Source of the DNA: Microdochium bolleyi | Taxonomy: Eukaryota; Ascomycota; Sordariomycetes; Xylariales; Microdochiaceae | Assembly (NCBI GenBank): GCA_001566295.1 | Contig: KQ964248.1 | Span: forward strand, 248,001-312,000 | DNA: 64,000 nucleotides | Reading direction: 5' to 3' | Shown here: positions 57,824 to 64,000 of the stretch, one piece after another | Position numbering within the stretch: the first letter of the stretch is position 1 | Layout: each line of letters starts with the position of its first letter | Made by a program: the position numbers and the translations under genes | Notes under the pieces: generated by a model | Databases searched by the model: none | What the model was told of the DNA's origin: nothing | The model's input: only the letters and a program-made list of their open reading frames with translations

Positions 57824-59481
57824 ATGGCAATCTCCAGAATACAGCTGGTCGCGGCTCTTGCCTTGGTCCCTACAGTCTTTGGCCATGGCCACGGCGAATC
57901 ACACATTGGCGAGGGCCAGACAATCTCGGCCGAGCCTCTCGTACGTGTGCTATCCCCACAGCCCTCCCAGCTGGTCTTGCGACAAAGGACCCAACTACAA
58001 GTCTAAGCAGCTTGGGCGCTACAACATGACATAGCCTGACAAAGCACAGGACACGACCATATGGATTCATATTCTACTACAGACTGCCTCATGGGGCATC
58101 ATATTCCCTGTCGGCATGGTTCTAGGAGTGGGTCACTCCCTCTCAATCTGGAAGATATCCCACGTAGACATAAGGATAGCTAACACATCAGCATAGCTGG
58201 TCAAATCAAGATGGCACGTTCCAGTTCAAGTCGTGGGCACCGTAATTGCGATCCTCGGCTACTTCCTCGGCCACATGCACGGCGGCCGCGAATTCGTCCA
58301 CGACAACGTCCACTCCAAGTTCGCCACGCCCCTTTCCTTCCTACTGTTTCTCCAGATTGTCTTCGGTATCTACCTCAAGCTGCACCTCGAACGCGGCATC
58401 AACGGCAAGATCCGCCCCTGGGCCAAGATGGGCCACGGCATCGTCGGCAAGGCTCTGCCGGTCCTCACCTGGACACAGCTCCTCTTCGGCGGCATCACGG
58501 CGCTCGGCTTCTGCCAGGGCGAACACGTTGGCCAGTGCGCGGCGCACTTCATCATGGGCAGCGCCTTCATCGCATACGGCATCCTGCTCACGATCCTCCT
58601 CATCGTCGGACAGCAGTGGATCAAGCGCACGGGCCGATCGCAGGAGTTCTTCGACAGCGCCGTTATCGCGGCCTGGGGCTGCGTCAACACTTTCACGGAG
58701 CACCGCTGGGGCACGGCGTGGGTCCGGAACGACTGGCAGCACACGACCATGGGCATCATCTGGTGGTGCGCGGGTCTCGCTGGTGTCTGGCTCAGCTGGG
58801 ACCGTGATGGTAGGCCGCAGCGCAACTTTATCCCTGGCTTCGTGCTGCTCATCACGGGCTGGGCGATGAGCGCCCACCCCCAGGATCTCATGGTCAGCGC
58901 CGAGACGCACAAGCTATTTGGATACACGCTCATGGCTGCTGGTTTGTCGCGCGTGATTGAGATTGCATTCGTGGTCAAGGACGAGGTTGGCATGTCCGAG
59001 GATGGACGGAGGGTCAACAGCTTCCAGTTTGTCCCAGTGTTTGTAAGTTGTCGGTTGCCTATACCGTCTTGGACCATTATGCTGATAGTTTTGTTAGCTC
59101 CTCTACGCCGCCGGCTTTCTTTTCATGGGCGCCACGGAGGAGCAGATGCTCCTTGTGGCAGGTTCCGGCATGGACCACGTCGCCTACATTCTGATTCTCT
59201 TCTCGCTGGCGTTCCTCGTCTTCTTGTTTGCCAACATGCTCATCACGCTGTACGACCGCAGCACCAGCACTGCGACAATCAAGCTTGGCGACGGAAGCGT
59301 GAACGGCCACGCCGGTCAGGGCTCCTCTCGGGCCGGAGGCGCGATGAACGGCCATGCCACGACACTTCGTGACGCTCAGGAGTTTGAGCTCGAGGGGTTG
59401 ATGAGTGAGGACGATAGCGATGTCGAGAACGGCGCTGGCAGGAGGGAGAGGAAGGGCAGCCAGGATATTGGACGCTCATAA
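57824..59481 (+). CDS. Ytp1-like membrane protein (DUF2427 plus Ytp1 domain)
   Basis: Exons are 57824-57940, 58050-58127, 58197-59042 and 59098-59481 (474 aa). Donors are GTACGT, GTGGGT and GTAAGT; acceptors are CAG, TAG and TAG, and all joins keep phase. A signal peptide (1-20, VAALALVPTVFG) is followed by a His-rich stretch HGHGESH. Next comes the DUF2427 part, cytochrome b561-like: TTIWIHILLQTASWGIIFPV, GMVLG-LVKSRWHVPVQ, GHMHGG and KLHLERG. The Ytp1 domain then has HRWGTAWVRNDWQHTTMG and further membrane segments to about residue 410, and an acidic cytosolic tail. Conserved His residues could bind heme. The function in fungi is not established; its position next to a reductase and a copper transporter hints at metal or redox handling. 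Confidence 0.86.
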
Positions 59482-60329
59482 ATAGATGTTGGAGAGACGC
59501 TCGACTGGATACGAACGGAGGTCAAAAGCATTGGGTTCTCAATTGCTGGGTGTGTTCACACAGACTGTTTTGGATCGAGCTCTACAGCCTGAGAATTTAT
59601 CTCGCTACATAGACATTTATTCCTACGAACGTTGCAATCATGCGCAATGCTTATTGGCTTTTTCTCTTTTGGTCAGGTCAGCTGGAACCTCTCTTTCTTT
59701 GACTCTCTGAGACATTGTAGGTGTGGATCCAGTATTTCCAATGAACCGTGCACGAGCGGTAACCCAGATTCCATGTGAACCTCCAATCATCCTCACTCAC
59801 CTTCACCCACCACTTTGGCCAGCTCCAAATCTCAGTCCTCCTCACTCTTTATGAGGTCCCAAGTCACGTAGCCGTCATAGATGCCTCATTGTATGTTGTT
59901 CCGAGAGAGTGAGCGCCGGACGCGTAACGACACGGCGCTGGCCGGGTTGTGATCTGACCTTGGCGTCGATAGCATTGTTTGGGGCCTGACATTGTCCGGA
60001 TCTCCTCCCCTACGCTGTCCAGATAATACTGTGCACCCCGAGCAAATATTGGTATACTTTATTGGGGGTCCTTGTGCTTTTCACTCGAGCTTGGAGGTAT
60101 GCTCTGGCCGAGCCATGCAGACGCTCGTCCCGCAATGCCAGCTCTGTACCACAATATCTCCATCGTCGCCATCGTTCACCTGGCACATATCGAACCTTGC
60201 AATCCACGATAGCGAGAAACAACCGTACACCCTCGCCACTCAACATACATCCTTACGGCTGCGAGAGCCCGTCGTCGTCACCATCAACACGGTGCAGGCA
60301 GCTGCTTGCCAACAGTTTTCCCCGGCACA
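59482..60329. other. Intergenic, 850 bp
   Basis: Contains the 3' region of the Ytp1-like gene and the promoter of the DUF2293 gene. No gene seen. Confidence 0.5.
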
Positions 60330-61496
60330 ATGACGACTCCCGCCCGAGAAGTGACGGTCTCCCGCCGCTCGCCCTGCCCGCAGGGATACCGCCTCGTGCC
60401 CAAGGGAACGCCCTACATGACGCTGAACTGCCGCAAGCAGGCCCTCGCCGCGGGCCACACGGTCTACCAGGTCCTCGACGATGATGACGACGACAACGAC
60501 GGCAGGAAGCCCGGCGGCCGGCCTATCGGGATCCGCGTCCCCAGCTCCATTCACGCCTCCGTGCTCGCGGCCTTCCACGCGACAAAGGAGGACCGGGCCG
60601 AGGCCACCAGGCGGCGCGACGCGAAGCTGGACGCGGCGTACCGCGAGGCCGTGCTGCAGATGTTCCCCAAGATCCCGAGGGACTCGCTGGCCGTGGTTAT
60701 GAGCCACGCCATGAGGAAATGCAGCGGCCGCGTCGGGCGGACGGGGACGCTCGACGTCGCGGAGAAGGCGATCCTGGGTGTGCAGGCGCACATCCGACAC
60801 CGGTGCACGGGGTATGAGAAGTTGCTGAAGGGCGGGATGAGCTGGGGCAAGGCGAGGCAGGAGGTGCACGAGCAGATCAAGAAGAAGTCTGCTGAGTGGG
60901 GGTATCACGGCAAGAGACATCATTCAGGGCGGCAGCGAGACGTGGAGTCACACGGCAAGAATACAATGAAGCGGAAGCGGAAGGCGAAGAACCCTGCGAT
61001 CAACGGATCTTCTGCTGCAAAGGCAGGCCGGGTCGACAACCGGGAAAGAGTGGGCGGTCGGCCAGATCCGCCCGCGGCCACGCTCATGAAACCCTTCAAG
61101 GGGAAGGAGTCGAGAAAGCAGAAGACGAAACAAATGAGACTGGCCACTTCCGCACCACCACCATTACGACATCAACCCCCTCAGCGTGGCTTCACGACAA
61201 CCAGATCCGTGGCCCGAGAGGCCGGGTTCGATGGTAAGCGCGTCGCCACCCGGTCTATGGCCCTTGCGCTGAGACAGGCAGCTGGACAGTCATCAGCGAC
61301 GCCCGAGTATATCGCCATTTCGTCGGACGATGACGAAGGAGATGATGATGACGACGACGTTTCGGACAGCAGTGGGCTCGAGGCCGACGAGAACGACAGT
61401 GGTGGAGACGGCGTGATCTGGATATCCTCTGACCAAGGCGAGGAGAGCTACGAAGAGGACGATGGGTTCAGCGACTACGACGACGATGACGAGTAA
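60330..61496 (+). CDS. DUF2293-domain protein
   Basis: Single exon, 388 aa, start with ACAATG context. Residues about 101-191 carry the fungal DUF2293 pattern: REAVLQMFPKIPRDSLAVVM, HAMRKCSGRVGRTGTLDVAE, KAILGVQAHIRHRCTGYEKL, then KARQEVHEQIKKKSAEWG. The middle is strongly basic with KRKRKAKN, which looks like a nuclear localisation signal. The C-terminus is very acidic, with runs of Asp (for example DDDDDDVSDSS and SDYDDDDE). The function of DUF2293 is unknown; the basic and acidic parts suggest a nuclear protein that contacts chromatin or RNA, which is inference. Confidence 0.84.
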   Translation: MTTPAREVTVSRRSPCPQGYRLVPKGTPYMTLNCRKQALAAGHTVYQVLDDDDDDNDGRKPGGRPIGIRVPSSIHASVLAAFHATKEDRAEATRRRDAKLDAAYREAVLQMFPKIPRDSLAVVMSHAMRKCSGRVGRTGTLDVAEKAILGVQAHIRHRCTGYEKLLKGGMSWGKARQEVHEQIKKKSAEWGYHGKRHHSGRQRDVESHGKNTMKRKRKAKNPAINGSSAAKAGRVDNRERVGGRPDPPAATLMKPFKGKESRKQKTKQMRLATSAPPPLRHQPPQRGFTTTRSVAREAGFDGKRVATRSMALALRQAAGQSSATPEYIAISSDDDEGDDDDDDVSDSSGLEADENDSGGDGVIWISSDQGEESYEEDDGFSDYDDDDE

Positions 61497-62142
61497 ATGT
61501 TGGGTCACGCTAGGGGTCCTCGGGGTCTCAATCTCGGTTGTCTCGACTTTCTCTGCGCTGCGGAGATAGCATCATCGTCACCACGGCAAAGTGGCTGGTG
61601 CCGACTGCCAGGTTTGAATATCACATGTTTGGGACTATGTGGACACCGCATACACGGCGACCATCACGACTAGAGCATTTCTTGCAGGATTTGAAAGCAT
61701 CATAGCAATTTGGAAGACTTTCTTCATCTGCTTTGTAACAAAATGGGACTTGTTCAATTCGTACAAAGTTTGCTCAGGAATTTTGTGCACTCTATTTACG
61801 ATATCCTTTGAGTTATTCGTGTAGTGTTCCCGTGTGAGCTGCACATATGAAGTTTACTGGTCACTTGTAAGTCCCTAACCTTGCCGACACTAAAAACAAT
61901 TGTTGAATCGTCTTGTTCCGTGATAAAACCTAGCGACGTAGCAAAAAGTATACATTCGTTCGTCTTCTTGCGACAAACTCTGCTAAGAAAGAATTATCCG
62001 ACATATTTGCACTCTCCAAAGTCATGCCTCCAGCATCGTCAACATACTATCCAAACCTTAGAGTCTCCGCTCCTTAAATGATACACCGATTTCCAAAAAA
62101 CCTTTTTCGTCACAACATAGCAACACCAGCTCTGTTATTCCT
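61497..62142. other. Intergenic between convergent genes, AT-richer
   Basis: The 646 bp between the DUF2293 stop and the phospholipase stop are clearly AT-richer than the rest, especially 61620-62110, as fungal 3' regions often are. Frames here are short and not protein-like. Confidence 0.55.
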
Positions 62143-62670
62143 CTAGCGTCGTACGGGCACCCTGCGCACCTCCTCGCCCTCGACCATGAGCACCAGGTCG
62201 CCGTTCTCCTCCTCGACGATCTGGGACTGCCTGTTGCCGAACCACCGGACGGCCTGGTAGTACACATCAGCCGTGGTCCTGCAGACGCCCTGGTTGCCCT
62301 CGTTGGCGCACTGGTTGTACAGATCCGTGCGGAAGTTGTTGTCGATGCGCAGCTTGTTGGCGTCGGTGAAGCGGTTCTGCTTCTTGTAGTTGCGGTAGCC
62401 AAAGTCGTGGCGGTAGCACGAGTTGGTGAAGCCGAAGCCGAACGGGTTGTCGGGCGAGCTGGAGCAGCCGTCGGACGTCCAGTCGAGCCCGGCCGGGTTG
62501 CGCGCGTTGCGGGCCGTAACGAAGGCCCCGATCGTGCTGGAGAAGAGGAGCCGCTCGGTGGCCGTGTTGAGGGCCGCCGTCTGCCGCTCCTCGATGACGG
62601 GGTCGGCGGAGGGGATGGGGTTGGCGAGGCCCAGGGTGACGAGCGCCGGGAGGATGACGGTGAACTTCAT
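62143..62670 (-). CDS. Secreted phospholipase A2 (fungal/bacterial type)
   Basis: Single exon, 175 aa. A signal peptide (MKFTVILPALVTLGLANPIP) is followed by a short acidic propeptide ending EERQ. The catalytic region has DWTSDGCSSSPDNPFGFGFT and SCYRHDFGYRNYKKQ, where His 88 and Asp 89 form the family's catalytic pair. Four mature cysteines (69, 85, 121, 130) fit two disulfides. The length matches the fungal group XIV enzymes, which hydrolyse the sn-2 ester of phospholipids outside the cell with calcium. A C-terminal extension (VEEENGDLVLMVEGEEVRR) goes beyond the catalytic core. Roles in nutrient release or host interaction are possible but not shown by the sequence. Confidence 0.92.
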   Translation of the reverse strand: MKFTVILPALVTLGLANPIPSADPVIEERQTAALNTATERLLFSSTIGAFVTARNARNPAGLDWTSDGCSSSPDNPFGFGFTNSCYRHDFGYRNYKKQNRFTDANKLRIDNNFRTDLYNQCANEGNQGVCRTTADVYYQAVRWFGNRQSQIVEEENGDLVLMVEGEEVRRVPVRR

Positions 62671-64000
62671 GTTTGAGAGTCGTTTACGGCGTAAGAGTCC
62701 GTGATAACGTGAGAGTCGGCTGTAACGTGAGAAACGAGGAGTTTGGATTTATAGAAGAGGAGGAAAGGCTTGATAGTTCAAGTCGTAGACGTGCTCGAAG
62801 GGTTTAACGGGAACGCAGAGTTATGGCCCGAGTTACACTTTCCCGTGAAGCTTGTTGCTTCTGGTGATGACAAAAGGACTTTTCATCCAGATGTCGTGGG
62901 AGGATGCGGTGGTTCTTATACTCATCCAAAGCTCATATGGCACAGCATTCCCTGTATCGTCCAGGGCGGCAGCTCATCCGGGTCCTCCCTCCTCCATGCT
63001 GGACTTCCCCGGAATACCACCCACATTCTCGCAACTCCGACACTGATTCGCCGATCCCGTGCTTCGGTGATCGACATGTGTGTGTATGCATGTCACGATG
63101 CGGGAAACATCAGGCTGCTGTGCGCTTCGAGGACACGCAAAGGGGAAAAAAAGGCGCTATTCCCAGCGAGGAAGCTCAGGAACCCGAGCGTGCACACGTG
63201 GGTGCACCTTTTTGATGTCATCGTCGCACTAGCCGTGGGGAAAACAGATGCAAGATGGGACGGGAGGGCCGGGATGTGACAAATTAAAGACAACGCCAAG
63301 GATGCATCAACATCAGCTTTGCCGAAATGGGAGCTGCTCTGCCCTGGGCGATTCGGCCAATTGTTATTTGAGACGGAGTCCTGCGGAGAAGCAGAAGCAG
63401 AAGGAGAAGAAGAGGTCTCCGGAATTGTTGGCATTGTGTGGCGGTCGAGTGCCGAGAAAGAAGTAACGACATGTGGCTGTTCCAACCAATGAGAGATCTC
63501 ACACGCGCCATGCCCAGATGCGCTAGAGAAAATGGCCCAGCAAAGAGAGTTGATGCCGACGACGATCTGGGGCTCCTTCACGAGAAACCTTGGTTGTTAC
63601 GGGGTATTAGTGGTGCCTCCGTCCACCGGCCGATGTGCCATTCGCACCCCTGCCCGCCCGCTGTCTGTCTTCTGTCAAGGATCGACCCCTCCCAAGGCTG
63701 TCTCCAGCTATGTTGCGACATCGACAGTCCACGTTGTGCCCGAATCATCTGATAATTGGCCGAAAGCTGAGTCCTTTTGTCTTCAGCTGTCATGTGTAAA
63801 CTCCCAAGGATTGTCGTCTCACCGAGGTCCTCTTCTGCATGTCTCTTGTTTCCTTCACTTTTCTGGCCAGGCAGGTTATGAGAACGAGGAACTTCTGCAC
63901 TGCAATGCGACACAAATATCGTCAGCCAAGCGTGGCAGCTGAAAACTGATCGGCACCATTTTTGGGGGCGGACAAGAGCACGGAGTACGAGTCAGCCTGG
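62671..64000. other. Upstream region of the phospholipase, no further gene
   Basis: The 1.3 kb to the window edge holds the phospholipase promoter. A plus-strand frame at 62770-63279 (169 codons) and others up to 162 codons lack motifs and look non-coding. Confidence 0.5.
62747..62753 (-). promoter_or_regulatory. TATA box of the phospholipase A2 gene
   Basis: Minus-strand TATAAAT lies about 80 bases before the ATG at 62670. Between it and the start, the 10-mer TAACGTGAGA (plus sense) occurs twice, at 62705-62714 and 62723-62732, 18 bases apart. Confidence 0.6.

Overview
The window is nuclear DNA of a filamentous ascomycete (Pezizomycotina, most likely Sordariomycetes). The support is short introns of about 50-150 nt with GTRNGT-type donors and CTNAC branch points, GC-rich coding sequence, a HET-domain gene, fungal-type permeases, a Grr1-type F-box gene, Alb1 and a Ctr3-type copper transporter. 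Eighteen protein genes were modelled, twelve of them spliced. Exon joins were chosen by splice signals, reading phase and family resemblance. Four further loci are decayed coding sequence. I found no tRNA, rRNA or CRISPR.

Layout. 1-756: 3' end of the TFIIH cyclin Ccl1. 4.4-6.3 kb: amino acid permease. 7.2-10 kb: a single-pass membrane protein and a small GPI-anchored-type Ser/Ala-rich protein. 10-19 kb: accessory region with a 27-G tract, coding relics on both strands, three minisatellites, a frameshifted trypsin-like serine protease relic, and a tandem array of about 260-bp repeats that runs up to a HET-domain gene (19.1-21.6 kb). 22.4-29.2 kb: a two-TM small protein, then a divergent pair made of a DUF1399/GRDP-like protein and a large Cys-pair, Gly-tailed protein. 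30.6-33 kb: grrA-like F-box/LRR gene. 33-40 kb: gene desert with microsatellites. 40-51 kb: sugar/polyol MFS transporter, TDA3-like oxidoreductase, a second amino acid permease, a phospholipase-D-like protein, and a TpA-rich island. 51-62.7 kb: Alb1, ferric/cupric reductase divergent from a Ctr3 copper transporter, Ytp1-like membrane protein, DUF2293 protein and a secreted phospholipase A2.

Functional themes. The reductase, Ctr3 transporter and Ytp1-like protein form a plausible metal-uptake neighbourhood: the reductase can supply Cu(I) to Ctr3, and their shared 1.3-kb intergenic region has two CAGATAA sites. The permeases and the MFS transporter are nutrient importers. The 10-29 kb block (HET gene, dead protease, repeats, unfamiliar large genes) is the most likely place for lineage-specific or allorecognition functions.
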